DNA from: Novosphingobium sp.
GTDB taxonomy: Bacteria; Pseudomonadota; Alphaproteobacteria; Sphingomonadales; Sphingomonadaceae
Direction: 5' to 3'
DNA length: 64,000 bases
NCBI GenBank assembly: GCA_024236215.1
Contig: JACKKX010000001.1
Span: 857,501-921,500, forward strand
A model generated the notes under the pieces. That model had not been told where the DNA came from. It worked only from the letters and a program-made list of their open reading frames with translations, and searched no databases. Positions 33,907 to 46,393 of this stretch are shown one piece after another (the first letter of the stretch is position 1; every line of letters begins with the position of its first letter). Position numbers and translations under genes: made by a program.

Positions 33907-35406
33907 ATGCGCATGATCGATCATTTCATCTCCGGCGGCACCGCCGGGCTCGCTGCGGCCCGCAAGGGCAAGGTGATGGACCCCAATAACGGCGGGCAGC
34001 AGGCCGAAGTGGTGCTGGGCGGGGCCGATGCGCTGGAGCGCGCGGTGGCCGCAGCGCAAGCCGCCCAGCCCGCCTGGGCGGCGATGAACCCGCAGCGCCG
34101 CGCGCGGGTGATGTTCGAGTTCAAGGCGCTGGTCGAAAAGCACATGGACGAGCTTGCCCACATGCTTTCCGCCGAGCACGGCAAGGTCATCGCCGACAGC
34201 AAGGGCGACGTGCAGCGCGGGCTTGAGGTGGTCGAATTCTGCTGCGGTCTGCCCCATGTGCTCAAGGGCGAGCACACCCAGGGCGCCGGCCCCGGGATCG
34301 ACGTGACCTCGCTGCGCCAGCCGCTGGGGATCGGCGCGGGGATCACCCCGTTCAACTTCCCGGCGATGATCCCGCTGTGGATGGGCGCGGTGGCCACCAG
34401 CGTGGGCAACGCCTTCATCCTCAAGCCGAGCGAGCGCGATCCCTCGGTTCCCAACCGTCTGGCCGAACTGTTCCTCGAAGCGGGAATGCCCGAGGGCATT
34501 TTCCAGGTGATCCACGGCGACAAGGAAATGGTCGACCTGATCCTCGATCACCCGGCGATTTCGGCGGTGAGCTTCGTCGGCTCCTCCGACATTGCCCAAT
34601 ACGTCTATTCGCGCGGGGTTGCCGCGGGCAAGCGGGTCCAGGCGATGGGCGGGGCCAAGAACCACGGCATCGTCATGCCCGACGCCGACCTTGACCAGGT
34701 GGTAGGCGACTTGTGCGGCGCGGCCTTCGGCTCGGCGGGCGAGCGCTGCATGGCGCTGCCGGTGGTAGTGCCGGTCGGCGCGGAAACGGCCGAAAAGCTA
34801 AAGGCCAAGCTGATCCCCGCGATCGAGGCCCTCAAGGTCGGCATCTCGACCGACCCCGATGCACAGTATGGTCCGGTGGTCACCGCCGAGCACAAGGCGC
34901 GGATCGAAGGCTGGATCGCCAAGGCGATCGAGGAAGGCAGCGAACTGGTGATCGACGGACGCGGCTTTGCCATGCAAGGGCACGAAGAAGGGTACTTCAT
35001 GGGCCCCACGCTGCTCGATCACGTCACCCCCGACATGGACAGCTACCACAACGAGATTTTTGGCCCCGTGCTCCAGATCGTTCGCGCCGCCGATTTCGAG
35101 GAGGCACTCGCTCTTCCCAGCAAGCATCAATACGGCAACGGCGTGGCGATCTTCACCCGCAACGGGCATGCCGCCAGGGAATTTGCCGCGCGGGTGAATG
35201 TCGGCATGGTCGGCATCAACGTGCCGATCCCGGTGCCGGTGGCCTATCACTCGTTCGGCGGGTGGAAGCGCTCGGGCTTTGGCGACACAGACCAGTACGG
35301 GATGGACGGCATCGCCTTCTGGACCAAGAAAAAGAAGATCACCGCCCGCTGGCCCGACGGCGGCGGCGATGGATCGAACGCGTTTGTCATTCCGACGATG
35401 GGTTAG
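33907..35406 (+). CDS. mmsA: MmsA: CoA-acylating methylmalonate-semialdehyde dehydrogenase
   Basis: 499 residues. Oxidises (methyl)malonate semialdehyde to acetyl- or propionyl-CoA, the last step of valine and inositol breakdown. 'GITPFNFPAMIPLWM' is the family hallmark, and the catalytic Cys is in 'GSAGERCMAL' (near residue 281). 'EIFGPVLQIV' follows. GAGGAA precedes ATG 33907. First gene of the valine operon. Confidence 0.94.
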   Translation: MRMIDHFISGGTAGLAAARKGKVMDPNNGGQQAEVVLGGADALERAVAAAQAAQPAWAAMNPQRRARVMFEFKALVEKHMDELAHMLSAEHGKVIADSKGDVQRGLEVVEFCCGLPHVLKGEHTQGAGPGIDVTSLRQPLGIGAGITPFNFPAMIPLWMGAVATSVGNAFILKPSERDPSVPNRLAELFLEAGMPEGIFQVIHGDKEMVDLILDHPAISAVSFVGSSDIAQYVYSRGVAAGKRVQAMGGAKNHGIVMPDADLDQVVGDLCGAAFGSAGERCMALPVVVPVGAETAEKLKAKLIPAIEALKVGISTDPDAQYGPVVTAEHKARIEGWIAKAIEEGSELVIDGRGFAMQGHEEGYFMGPTLLDHVTPDMDSYHNEIFGPVLQIVRAADFEEALALPSKHQYGNGVAIFTRNGHAAREFAARVNVGMVGINVPIPVPVAYHSFGGWKRSGFGDTDQYGMDGIAFWTKKKKITARWPDGGGDGSNAFVIPTMG

Positions 35407-35413
35407 GCCGGTC

Positions 35414-36349
35414 TTGCTGCACCGCCTGATTCTGGCTCTGGCCCTGTTGCTGGTGCCTTCGCCGGTTCTGGCCGACAAGCGCATTGCGCTGAGCTTCGAC
35501 GATGTGCCGCGCGATCGAGGCGGGTTCTTCACGCCGGATCAGCGCACGGCGCGGATCATTGCCGCGCTCAAGGCCACGCGGGCGCCGCAGGCGGTGTTCT
35601 TCGTGGTGCCGGGCCAGATCGGTCACGATGACGGTGTGGGCGGCGAGAGGCGGATCGCGGCCTATGTCCGCGCGGGCAACGTCATCGCCAACCATTCGTG
35701 GAGCCACAGGCACCTGAGCGAGATCGGCGCGCTGGCCTTTCTCGACGATCTCGACAAGGCCCATGCCTGGCTGCGCCAGCGCGCGGGCTTTCGCCCCTGG
35801 TTCCGCTTTCCCTATCTCGACGAAGGCGGAGCGGACAAGGCCAGGCGCGATCTGGTCCGCGCGGGGCTGGCGCGGCGCGGCCTTGCCAACGGTTATGTCA
35901 CCGCCGAAAGTTCGGACTGGAATATCGAGGCGATGGCCGCCGAAGCAAAAGCGGAAGGCAAGGCGATCGACCGGCAGGCGCTGGGGCGGCTCTATGTTCG
36001 CTGGCACGTCGAAGCCGCGGATTTCGCCGACGGACTGCTGCAACAAGCCACCGGACGCCAGCCCGCGCAGGTGATGCTACTCCACGAAACCGATATGGCC
36101 GCGCTTTACCTCGCCGATCTGATCCGCGCGCTGCGCAAGGATGGCTGGACGATCGTTTCCGCCGACGAGGCCTATGCCGATCCGCTGCGGCTGGAAATGC
36201 CCGATGTGCCCAGCGCCAACGGCACCCTGACCGAGGCGCTCGCCTGGCAAAAGGGCCTCCCCGCCCCGCGCTGGTATCGCTACAACGACATGAAGCTCGC
36301 GCGGGCCGTTTTCGCGCGCGAGGTGCTCCACGAAGGAACCGGGCAGTGA
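35414..36349 (+). CDS. Polysaccharide deacetylase-family protein
   Basis: About 311 residues with a signal peptide ('RLILALALLLVPSPVLA'). NodB-like domain: 'IALSFDDVP' carries the metal-site Asp pair, 'VIANHSWSHRHLS' the two His. 'PWFRFPYLDEGG' is the third motif. Substrate unknown. The start TTG 35414 is the only plausible one after the mmsA stop and has a weak ribosome site. Its stop overlaps the next gene's GTG as GTGA, so it is embedded in the valine operon, an odd place for a cell-wall enzyme. Confidence 0.8.
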   Translation: MLHRLILALALLLVPSPVLADKRIALSFDDVPRDRGGFFTPDQRTARIIAALKATRAPQAVFFVVPGQIGHDDGVGGERRIAAYVRAGNVIANHSWSHRHLSEIGALAFLDDLDKAHAWLRQRAGFRPWFRFPYLDEGGADKARRDLVRAGLARRGLANGYVTAESSDWNIEAMAAEAKAEGKAIDRQALGRLYVRWHVEAADFADGLLQQATGRQPAQVMLLHETDMAALYLADLIRALRKDGWTIVSADEAYADPLRLEMPDVPSANGTLTEALAWQKGLPAPRWYRYNDMKLARAVFAREVLHEGTGQ

Positions 36350-37491
36350 CCGACCAGTTTTCCCTTACCGAAGACCAGCTTGCGATACAGGACATGGCGC
36401 GCAGGTTCACCGCCGACCGGATCACCCCCTTTGCCGCTGAATGGGACGAGAACAGCCACTATCCGGTCGATGTATGGAAAGCCGCTGGCGAGCTGGGCTT
36501 TGGCGCGATCTATGTTTCCGAGGAGATGGGCGGGATCGGGCTTGGCCGGCTTGAGGCCGCGCTGATCATGGAGGCGATGGCCTATGGCTGCCCGGCGACC
36601 GCGGCCTATGTCTCGATCCACAACATGGCCGCCTGGATGATCGACAGCTTCGGCTCGGCCGAACTCAAGCACAGCTTCCTGCCCGATCTGGTCAGCATGG
36701 AAAAGATCGCCTCCTACTGCCTGACCGAACCGGGATCGGGATCGGATGCGGCGGCTCTCAAAACAACCGCGAGGCGCGACGGCGATCATTACGTGCTGAA
36801 CGGCACCAAGCAGTTCATTTCCGGCGCGGGCTACAACGACATCTACGTCGCAATGGTCCGCACCGGGGACAACGGCGCCAAGGGCATTTCGTGCCTGGTA
36901 GTCGAAAAAGACACGCCCGGCCTCTCGTTCGGCGCGCCCGAAAGAAAGCTGGGGTGGAATGCCAGCCCCACCGCGCAGGTGATCTTCGAGGAGTGCCGGG
37001 TGCCGGTTGCCAACCGGGTCGGGGCCGAAGGCGAAGGGTTTCGTTTTGCCATGGCCGGGCTTGACGGCGGACGGCTCAACATCGGCGCCTGCTCGCTGGG
37101 CGGGGCGCAGCGCTGCCTCGATGAGGCGGTGGTCTATACCAGGGATCGCCAGCAATTCGGCCAGCCCATCGCCGATTTCCAGAACACCCAGTTCATGCTG
37201 GCCGACATGGCGACCGATCTGGAGGCAGCGCGGGCGCTGCTCTATCTCGCGGCCTGCAAGGTTTCCGCCGGCGCGCCCGACAAGAGCCGCTTTTCGGCCA
37301 TGGCCAAGCGGCTGGCGACCGATAGCGGCAGTAGAATCGTCAACGATGCGCTGCAACTTTTCGGCGGATATGGCTATCTGAAGGACTATCCGATCGAACG
37401 CTTCTGGCGCGATCTGCGCGTGCATTCGATCCTTGAGGGCACCAACCAGGTGATGCGGATGATCGTGGGAAGGGACCTGCTGCGCCAATGA
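36346..37491 (+). CDS. Isobutyryl/short-chain acyl-CoA dehydrogenase
   Basis: 381 residues, FAD flavoprotein. 'SYCLTEPGSGSDAAALKTTA' and 'FISGAGYNDIYVAM' bind substrate and FAD, and 'LEGTNQVMRMIVGRDLL' is the C-terminus with the catalytic Glu in 'LEGT'. In the valine pathway it converts isobutyryl-CoA to methacrylyl-CoA. Begins at GTG 36346, coupled to the deacetylase. Confidence 0.9.
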   Translation: MTDQFSLTEDQLAIQDMARRFTADRITPFAAEWDENSHYPVDVWKAAGELGFGAIYVSEEMGGIGLGRLEAALIMEAMAYGCPATAAYVSIHNMAAWMIDSFGSAELKHSFLPDLVSMEKIASYCLTEPGSGSDAAALKTTARRDGDHYVLNGTKQFISGAGYNDIYVAMVRTGDNGAKGISCLVVEKDTPGLSFGAPERKLGWNASPTAQVIFEECRVPVANRVGAEGEGFRFAMAGLDGGRLNIGACSLGGAQRCLDEAVVYTRDRQQFGQPIADFQNTQFMLADMATDLEAARALLYLAACKVSAGAPDKSRFSAMAKRLATDSGSRIVNDALQLFGGYGYLKDYPIERFWRDLRVHSILEGTNQVMRMIVGRDLLRQ

Positions 37492-37492
37492 C

Positions 37493-37615
37493 CCTTCGAG
37501 ACACCTTCAGCCTACGGCTTCAGGCTCCTCAGGGCGAACGGAGCTTGGCGTTCGGCACTTATCCGTTCGTCCTGAGGAAGGGCCGAAGCCGCAGGCTGAG
37601 GGCCTGTCTCGAAGG
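37493..37615. repeat. Large intergenic palindromic repeat
   Basis: Two arms of about 50 bases (CCTTCGAGACA...CGAACGG and CCGTTCG...TGTCTCGAAGG) around a 21-base spacer. They pair almost fully, with small gaps. Sequences beginning CCTTCGAGAC are a common dispersed palindrome in sphingomonad genomes. It lies inside the valine operon and could form an mRNA stem that stabilises upstream or uncouples downstream expression. Confidence 0.8.
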
Positions 37616-37624
37616 ACCACGCGC

Positions 37625-38668
37625 ATGACCGACGAAATGCTGATCCGCCGCGAGGGTGCGGTGGGGTTCCTGACCCTCAACCGCCCCAAGGCGATCCACG
37701 CGCTGACCCAGCCGATGGACCACGCCATGACCGAAGCGCTGCTCGCCTGGAAGGACGACGCCGAGGTCAAGGTGGTCATCATCGACCACTCCGAGGGGCG
37801 CGGCTTTTGTGCCGGGGGCGATATCGCCTTCCTCCGGCATTCGGCGCTGACCGATGGCGGGGTTTCGGGGCTACGGTTCTTCTATGAGGAATACCAGCTC
37901 AACCACCTGTTGATGACCTACCCCAAGCCGGTGGTGGCCTTCATGGACGGGATCACCATGGGCGGCGGTGTGGGGATAAGCCAACCCGCGCGGTTCCGCG
38001 TCGCGACCGAGAACACCCGTTTCGCCATGCCCGAAACCGGGATCGGTCTGTTCCCCGATGTTGGCGGCGGCTGGCACCTTTCGCGCCTGGCGGGGCGGAT
38101 GGGGCAGTTCCTGGCATTGACCGGCGCGCGGCTCGACGGGGCGGAATGCCTGTGGACGGGGCTTGCCACGCATTACCTTCCTCACGACGCGCTGGCCGAG
38201 GCCAAGGAACGGCTGGTCCACGGTCACGACCCGGCGCAGGTGCTGGCGGCGCTGTCGGTCACCCCTCCCCCGGCGCGGATCGAGGGCAATGCGGCGCAGA
38301 TCGCCAGACACTTTGCCTCGGACCGGTATGAGGACATTCTCGCCAGCCTTGCCGCCGATGACAGCGAGTGGGCGGCCAAGGAACTTGCCACGCTGCACAC
38401 CAAATCGCCCCAGACTTGCAAGGTCGCGCTGCGCCAGCTCCACGACAGCCTGCTGTGCGAAGACTTTGCGGCAAACATGGTGATGGAATACCGCATCGCC
38501 AGCCGCGTGCTTACCCGGCCCGACTTTGCCGAAGGCGTACGCGCGGTGATCGTCGACAAGACCATGGACCCCAAATGGGATCCCCCCACCCCCGAAGCGG
38601 TCAGCGATGCGCTGATCGACAGCATCTTTGCCCCGCTTCCCGCGGAACAGGAATGGAAACCGCTATGA
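37625..38668 (+). CDS. 3-hydroxyisobutyryl-CoA hydrolase
   Basis: 347 residues, crotonase fold. Hydrolyses 3-hydroxyisobutyryl-CoA in valine degradation. '[14 protein letters not shown]' and '[49 protein letters not shown]' are the HIBCH signatures, including the catalytic Glu in '[10 protein letters not shown]' and Asp. Distinguishes it from simple enoyl-CoA hydratases. Coupled to the next gene by ATGA. Confidence 0.9.
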   Translation: MTDEMLIRREGAVGFLTLNRPKAIHALTQPMDHAMTEALLAWKDDAEVKVVIIDHSEGRGFCAGGDIAFLRHSALTDGGVSGLRFFYEEYQLNHLLMTYPKPVVAFMDGITMGGGVGISQPARFRVATENTRFAMPETGIGLFPDVGGGWHLSRLAGRMGQFLALTGARLDGAECLWTGLATHYLPHDALAEAKERLVHGHDPAQVLAALSVTPPPARIEGNAAQIARHFASDRYEDILASLAADDSEWAAKELATLHTKSPQTCKVALRQLHDSLLCEDFAANMVMEYRIASRVLTRPDFAEGVRAVIVDKTMDPKWDPPTPEAVSDALIDSIFAPLPAEQEWKPL

Positions 38669-39438
38669 GCTTTGAGACAATCCTTGTCGAAACCCGGGGC
38701 GCCGTGACCCTGATCACGCTCAACCGCCCGCAGGCGCTCAACGCGCTCAATTCGCAGGTGCTTGAGGACCTGATCGCGGCCTTCGCAGCCTTCGATGCCG
38801 ATGACAGCCAGCGCTGCGCGGTGCTGACCGGCTCGGACAAGGCCTTTGCCGCTGGGGCCGACATCAAGGAGATGTCGGGCAAGTCGTTCGGCGATGTCTA
38901 TGGCGGCGGCCTGTTCGCGGGGTACGACCGTGTTACCGCCACCCGCAAGCCGTGGATCGCCGCCGTATCGGGCTATGCGCTGGGCGGCGGCTGCGAGCTT
39001 GCCATGATGGCCGATTTCATCATCGCGGCCGACAATGCGAAGTTCGGTCAGCCAGAAATCAAGCTGGGCGTGACCCCTGGCATGGGCGGCAGCCAGCGCC
39101 TGACCCGCGCGATTGGCAAGGCCAAGGCGATGGAGATGTGCCTGACCGGACGGATGATGGGTGCCGCGGAAGCCGAGGGTTCCGGACTGGTCGCAAAGGT
39201 CGTTCCGCTCGCCGAACTGCAGGATGCCGCGATGAAGTCCGCCGCCGAGATTGCCGCCATGCCCCCGCTCGCCGCCATGGCCTGCAAGGAAATGGTGGAC
39301 GCCGCCTTCGAGACAACCCTGACCCAGGGCGTGCTGTTCGAGCGCCGCCTGTTCAACGGTCTGTTCGGCACCGAGGACCAGAAGGAAGGCATGGCCGCGT
39401 TCATCGAAAAGCGCCCTGGCAACTGGAAGGGTCGCTGA
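38665..39438 (+). CDS. Enoyl-CoA hydratase
   Basis: 257 residues, crotonase fold. '[14 protein letters not shown]' forms the oxyanion hole. Catalytic Glu residues are in '[11 protein letters not shown]' and '[20 protein letters not shown]', both present. Hydrates methacrylyl-CoA to 3-hydroxyisobutyryl-CoA in this operon, the step before the hydrolase. Confidence 0.9.
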   Translation: MSFETILVETRGAVTLITLNRPQALNALNSQVLEDLIAAFAAFDADDSQRCAVLTGSDKAFAAGADIKEMSGKSFGDVYGGGLFAGYDRVTATRKPWIAAVSGYALGGGCELAMMADFIIAADNAKFGQPEIKLGVTPGMGGSQRLTRAIGKAKAMEMCLTGRMMGAAEAEGSGLVAKVVPLAELQDAAMKSAAEIAAMPPLAAMACKEMVDAAFETTLTQGVLFERRLFNGLFGTEDQKEGMAAFIEKRPGNWKGR

Positions 39439-39439
39439 C

Positions 39440-40309
39440 ATGAAAATCGCCTTTATCGGCCTTGGCAACATGGGCGGCGGGATGGCCGCAAATCTGGTCA
39501 AGGCCGGGCATGCGGTGCGTGCCTTTGACCTCAGCGAAGATGCCCTCGCCCGTGCGCGGGACAATGGCTGCCAGACCTACACCTCGGTGCGTGAGGCGGT
39601 TGAGGGCGCCGAAGCGGTGGTCTCGATGCTGCCCAACGGCAAGATCGTCGACAGCGTCTATAGCGCCGACGTGATCGGCCATGCGCCCGCCAGTGCCCTG
39701 CTGCTCGATTGCTCGACCATCGACGTCGATACCGCCCGCAAGGTGGCCGATGCCGCCTCCGCCGCAGGATACGAGATGGTCGATGCCCCGGTTTCGGGCG
39801 GGATCGCTGCGGCCAACGGCGGCACGCTGACCTTCATGGTCGGCGGCAGCGACCAAGCCTTCGCCCGCGCCGAACCGATCCTTGCCGCAATGGGCAAGGC
39901 GGTGATCCATGCCGGCGCCTCGGGCGCGGGACAGGCGGCCAAGATCTGCAACAACATGATCCTGGGCGCGACGATGATCGCGACCTGCGAGGCTTTTGCC
40001 CTCGCCGAAAAGCTCGGACTCGATCTCCAGACCTTCTACGACATCTCAAGCAAGGCCTCGGGCCAATCGTGGTCGATGACCTCCTATTGCCCGGTTCCGG
40101 GGGTCGGCCCGGCCAGCCCGGCGGACAATGGCTATCAGGGTGGGTTCGCGGCGGCGCTGATGCTCAAGGACCTCAAACTGGCGATCGAGGCCGCGGCAAG
40201 CGTCGGCGCCAGGGTTCCGATGGGGACACGCGCCGGGCAGCTCTATGAAGAATTCGCCGCCGCGGGTAACGGGGCAACGGACTTCTCGGGGATCATCAAG
40301 GCCCTCTGA
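39440..40309 (+). CDS. mmsB: MmsB: 3-hydroxyisobutyrate dehydrogenase
   Basis: 289 residues, beta-hydroxyacid dehydrogenase family. NAD loop 'FIGLGNMGGGMAANLVKAGH', substrate loop 'DAPVSGGIAAANGGTLTFMVGG', catalytic Lys in 'GAGQAAKICNNMILG'. Oxidises 3-hydroxyisobutyrate to methylmalonate semialdehyde for MmsA. Completes the pathway in the operon. Confidence 0.94.
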   Translation: MKIAFIGLGNMGGGMAANLVKAGHAVRAFDLSEDALARARDNGCQTYTSVREAVEGAEAVVSMLPNGKIVDSVYSADVIGHAPASALLLDCSTIDVDTARKVADAASAAGYEMVDAPVSGGIAAANGGTLTFMVGGSDQAFARAEPILAAMGKAVIHAGASGAGQAAKICNNMILGATMIATCEAFALAEKLGLDLQTFYDISSKASGQSWSMTSYCPVPGVGPASPADNGYQGGFAAALMLKDLKLAIEAAASVGARVPMGTRAGQLYEEFAAAGNGATDFSGIIKAL

Positions 40310-40334
40310 CGGGCGAGTCCTGCGGGGGAGAACG

Positions 40335-41219
40335 ATGCAGCGCCACCACCATGCCATGCCGTTCCTTGCCGTCGCGGCGGGGATCGCCAGCTTTTCGGTG
40401 ATGGACGCGCTGATGAAGAGCGCGAGCCTGTCGCTCGGCGCCTACAATGCCATGCTGTGGCGCTCGCTGGTCGGCATCGTGCTGATTGCTCCGCTATGGA
40501 AGCTGAAGGGCGGACACTGGCCCAAAGGCGCGATCATGCGGCTTCACGCCCAGCGCGGGCTTAACTCGGCGGTGATGGCGACCAGCTTCTTCTGGGGGCT
40601 GAAATATCTGCCGCTGGCCGAGGGCATGGCGATATCCTTCATCGCTCCGCTGATCGCACTCTACCTGGCCGCCGCGCTGCTGGGCGAAACGATCGGGCGC
40701 ACCGCGCTGCTTGCCTCGGCGCTGGGGCTGGCCGGTGTGCTGGTGATCGCCGCCGCCCGGCTGGGCCGGGGCGAATACGATCCGAAGGTCGCCTGGGGGA
40801 TTGCCGCAATCCTGTTTTCGGCGCTGACCTATGCCTGGAACCTGATCCTCCAGCGCCGTCAGGCTCAGCTTGCCAGCCCGCTGGAAGTGGCGATGTTCCA
40901 GGCCTTCTTCACCAGCCTGTTCCTGCTTTTGGCGGCACCCTGGCTGGCGACGGTCCCCCAGGGCAGCGCCTGGGCGGAGATCGGCGGTTCTTCGGTTCTG
41001 GCGGCGATCTCGCTGATGCTGATTTCGTGGGGCTATGGCCGCGAGGAAACCCAGGTGCTATTGCCGCTCGAATACAGCGCTTTCATCTGGGCGGCGCTTC
41101 TGGGCTGGCTGGTGTTCGGCGAGGGCCTGACCGCACCGACCGTTGCCGGGGCAGTGCTGATCGTGGCGGGATGCCTGCTCGCCGCGCCGCGCAAACATAT
41201 CGAGCAGACTGCACTTTGA
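40335..41219 (+). CDS. EamA/DMT-family transporter
   Basis: 294 residues, ten membrane segments as two EamA repeats ('[32 protein letters not shown]' and '[24 protein letters not shown]'). Probable export of a small metabolite; substrate unknown. GGGGGAGA precedes the ATG. Follows the valine operon by 25 bases, so may be co-transcribed. Confidence 0.85.
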   Translation: MQRHHHAMPFLAVAAGIASFSVMDALMKSASLSLGAYNAMLWRSLVGIVLIAPLWKLKGGHWPKGAIMRLHAQRGLNSAVMATSFFWGLKYLPLAEGMAISFIAPLIALYLAAALLGETIGRTALLASALGLAGVLVIAAARLGRGEYDPKVAWGIAAILFSALTYAWNLILQRRQAQLASPLEVAMFQAFFTSLFLLLAAPWLATVPQGSAWAEIGGSSVLAAISLMLISWGYGREETQVLLPLEYSAFIWAALLGWLVFGEGLTAPTVAGAVLIVAGCLLAAPRKHIEQTAL

Positions 41220-41346
41220 TCGCTTTTGGGGGCTGTGGCCCTTGACGCAAGGGGGATTCGCGCGCATCGGCGGCGCCGACAACTGGCCCTGCTGCACCAG
41301 CGAAGCGCAGTCCCCCGGGGCCTCCACATCAGGAGATCACGCAGGC

Positions 41347-44022
<2,676 letters not shown>

Positions 44023-44049
44023 TCGCCGCGCCAGCGCCGGAAATTGCCA

Positions 44050-44083
44050 GGGCGCCATCCCCGCGAGGAGGTGGCGCCCTTTT
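44050..44083 (+). terminator. Rho-independent terminator of acnA
   Basis: Perfect eight-pair stem GGGCGCCA/TGGCGCCC with a 14-base loop followed by TTTT, 28 bases after the acnA stop. Confidence 0.85.
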
Positions 44084-44103
44084 CCGTGGCCCCGCAAACG
44101 AGG

Positions 44104-44127
44104 AGGGCGGCCCTTGCGGACCGCCCT
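44104..44127 (-). terminator. Possible terminator of the Ser/Thr-repeat gene
   Basis: Seven-pair stem AGGGCGG/CCGCCCT with a ten-base loop, 31 bases after the minus-strand gene's stop. T-run is weak. Confidence 0.35.
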
Positions 44128-44158
44128 GCCACCTTGTTGATGCTGTGATCCTTGCCCC

Positions 44159-45118
44159 TCAGCCCTGCGGCTTGGCGATCCGGCGACGGCTGAACACCGT
44201 GGCTGCGGCGGCACCGAACAGCAGCAGCATCGGCGGCGCGGGAACTTCGGTTCCGCTGGTTGTGCCGCTGGTGGTTCCGCTGGTCGTTCCGCTGCTGGTC
44301 GAGGTCGACGAGCTGGTCGAGGACGAGGTGGAAGTCGACGACGAGGTCGAGGTCGACGAAGAGACGTTGCCCGAAGTCGACGACGAGGTCGAGGTTGACG
44401 AGGAGACGTTGCCCGAGGTCGATGACGAAGTCGACGAAGAAACGTTGCCCGACGAGCTGGTCGAGGTCGAGCTGTAGTTGCCCGAAGACGTGCTGACATT
44501 GCCCGACGAGGTCGAGACATTGCCCGAGCTGGTCGAGGTTGAGGTCGAGGTTGAAACACCCCCGGTCGAGGTCGAAACGCCGCCCGTGGTGGTCGAGCTG
44601 GTGATGCCGCCGCTCGAGGTTGAGGTCGAACCGCCCGAAGTGGAGGTCGAGCCGCCCGAGGTCGAGCTGGAGGTCGAGCCCGTGGTGGTCGAGGTGACCA
44701 CGACCGAACCGCTCGAACCGCCGCTGCCGCCAAAGAAACCGCCGAAGAAGCCGCCGCCGAAACCCATTCCGCCCGAGCCGCCGACCACCACGGTGCTGCC
44801 ACCGCCGCTGCCGCCTTCGGGCATCGGCTGGGGGGGAAGCTGCGGCACATATGCCGGCATCATCGCCAGCTGCGGCTGTTCGGGCTGGGTGCAGGTGGTG
44901 GTGCGGGTAACCACGCGGCGGATCCGCTTGACCTTGCGCGGCGCCGCGGCCACCCGCTTGGCCTTGCGATAGCGGACCGGGGCCTGGGCCGTCTTGGCAT
45001 GCTTGACATAGGTTACGCTGCTGGCCGGGGCTTCGGCGACATGCACCGCGCCGCCGCCAATCACCGCGCCGCCCGCGGCAAACGCCGCCAGTTTCGTCAG
45101 GGCCATCCGAACCGACAT
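44159..45118 (-). CDS. Ser/Thr-repeat protein with PEP-CTERM-like sorting signal
   Basis: 319 residues with an N-terminal signal peptide, a basic stretch ('RKVKRIRRVVTRTTT'), a Gly-rich section, then about 150 residues of Ser/Thr/Gly repeats with units like GNVSSSTS and GGSTSTS. The C-terminus 'VPAPPMLLLFGAAAATVFSRRR' is a PEP-CTERM-like tripartite signal (Pro motif, membrane segment, Arg cluster), with PAPP in place of the usual PEP. Likely a surface or extracellular-matrix protein processed by an exosortase, probably heavily glycosylated. No exosortase in the window. Confidence 0.65.
   Translation of the reverse strand: MSVRMALTKLAAFAAGGAVIGGGAVHVAEAPASSVTYVKHAKTAQAPVRYRKAKRVAAAPRKVKRIRRVVTRTTTCTQPEQPQLAMMPAYVPQLPPQPMPEGGSGGGSTVVVGGSGGMGFGGGFFGGFFGGSGGSSGSVVVTSTTTGSTSSSTSGGSTSTSGGSTSTSSGGITSSTTTGGVSTSTGGVSTSTSTSTSSGNVSTSSGNVSTSSGNYSSTSTSSSGNVSSSTSSSTSGNVSSSTSTSSSTSGNVSSSTSTSSSTSTSSSTSSSTSTSSGTTSGTTSGTTSGTEVPAPPMLLLFGAAAATVFSRRRIAKPQG
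44270..44690. repeat. Short tandem coding repeat (Ser/Thr region)
   Basis: Repeated GTCGAGGTCGACGA-like and CGTTGCCCGA-like units encoding Ser, Thr, Gly-Asn-Val on the minus strand. Such arrays expand and contract by slippage, so length is expected to vary between strains. Borders approximate. Confidence 0.7.
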
Positions 45119-45345
45119 ATGCAATAACTTTCCGTTGCTCCCGGGGTACCCATGCCGCCCGCCACTGGCTTTCGGCACACCCCTGTAGGACCAAAAACGC
45201 AGAGGAAAGTTAAAGCGACAACTGCGTTAACCCTGTTTTGGCGGTCCCGATGCGGGAATCGGTGCATTTGCCCCGGCAATCGTCGGCACCTGTCCCAAAT
45301 TGAAACCGTTGGCGGGACAATTCCCAACCGCGCAGGGCAAAAATG

Positions 45346-46386
45346 CTACTTGCCAGCGCCTTCGCCGCTATCGAACAAGGCGCCCTGCGGCCCTCTCGGC
45401 GGGGCGATTCCCAGGTGTTGCCACCCCCGATCGTTGAGCGCCCGCCCGCGCGCAGTGCGCGCTACCAGGCCCAGCTGGATCAGGAAGGGTTCGACCACGT
45501 CTTCGATGGTATCGCGCGGTTCGGCGAGGCCCGCAGCAAGCGTTTCCACGCCGACCGGGCCGCCCTTGTAGATCTCGGCAATCATGGTGAGATAGCGCCG
45601 GTCCATCGCATCGAGCCCGAGCGCATCGACCTCAAGCCGGTTGAGCGCATCATCGGCAATCGCGCGGGTGATTGTGGCGTCGCCCGCAACATGGGCGAAA
45701 TCGCGCACCCGGCGCAGCAGCCGCCCGGCAACCCGGGGCGTGCCGCGCGCGCGCAGGGCGATCTCGCGCGCGCCCTCGCCGTCGATCCCGATGCCCAGCA
45801 GCGCGGCGCCGCGCGTCACCACCCGCTCTAGTTCCGCAACGGTGTAGAAGTTGAGCCGGACCGGAATCCCGAACCGGTCGCGCAGCGGCGTGGTGAGCAG
45901 GCCCTGCCGGGTGGTCGCGCCAACCAAGGTGAAGGGCGGCAGATCGATCCGCACCGAGCGCGCTGATGGCCCCTCGCCGATGATCAGATCGAGCGCGCGG
46001 TCTTCCATCGCCGGATAGAGCACTTCCTCGACCTGGGGGTTGAGGCGGTGGATCTCGTCGATGAACAGCACGTCGCCGTGCTCAAGATTGGTGAGCAGCG
46101 CGGCCAGATCGCCGGCCTTGGCAATCACCGGCCCGCTGGTCGCCCGAAACCCCACCCCCAGCTCGCGCGCGACGATCTGCGCCAGCGTGGTCTTGCCCAG
46201 TCCCGGCGGGCCGAAGAACAGCACGTGATCCATCGCCTCGCGCCGCGAGCGCGCGCTCTCGATGAACACGCGCAAATTGTCCTTCGCGGCCGCCTGCCCG
46301 ACGAATTCGGCCAGGCTCTTGGGCCGGAGCGCCGCATCGGCGTCCTCGCTCTGGCGGGCTGAGGAGAGGAGCGGGTTATCGGTCAT
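45346..46386 (-). CDS. ruvB: RuvB: Holliday-junction branch-migration motor
   Basis: 346 residues, AAA+ ATPase. Walker A '[14 protein letters not shown]', Walker B '[10 protein letters not shown]', sensor '[20 protein letters not shown]', and a winged helix at the C-terminus. Acts with RuvA. Start ATG 46386. ruvA lies upstream, separated by a DsrE-family gene. Confidence 0.96.
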   Translation of the reverse strand: MTDNPLLSSARQSEDADAALRPKSLAEFVGQAAAKDNLRVFIESARSRREAMDHVLFFGPPGLGKTTLAQIVARELGVGFRATSGPVIAKAGDLAALLTNLEHGDVLFIDEIHRLNPQVEEVLYPAMEDRALDLIIGEGPSARSVRIDLPPFTLVGATTRQGLLTTPLRDRFGIPVRLNFYTVAELERVVTRGAALLGIGIDGEGAREIALRARGTPRVAGRLLRRVRDFAHVAGDATITRAIADDALNRLEVDALGLDAMDRRYLTMIAEIYKGGPVGVETLAAGLAEPRDTIEDVVEPFLIQLGLVARTARGRALNDRGWQHLGIAPPRGPQGALFDSGEGAGK

Positions 46387-46393
46387 CGGTGGA

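Noticed and set aside
44270-44690. CRISPR-like short repeats
   Set aside because: Units are short, irregular and in frame, encoding a Ser/Thr repeat; there are no unique spacers and no cas genes.
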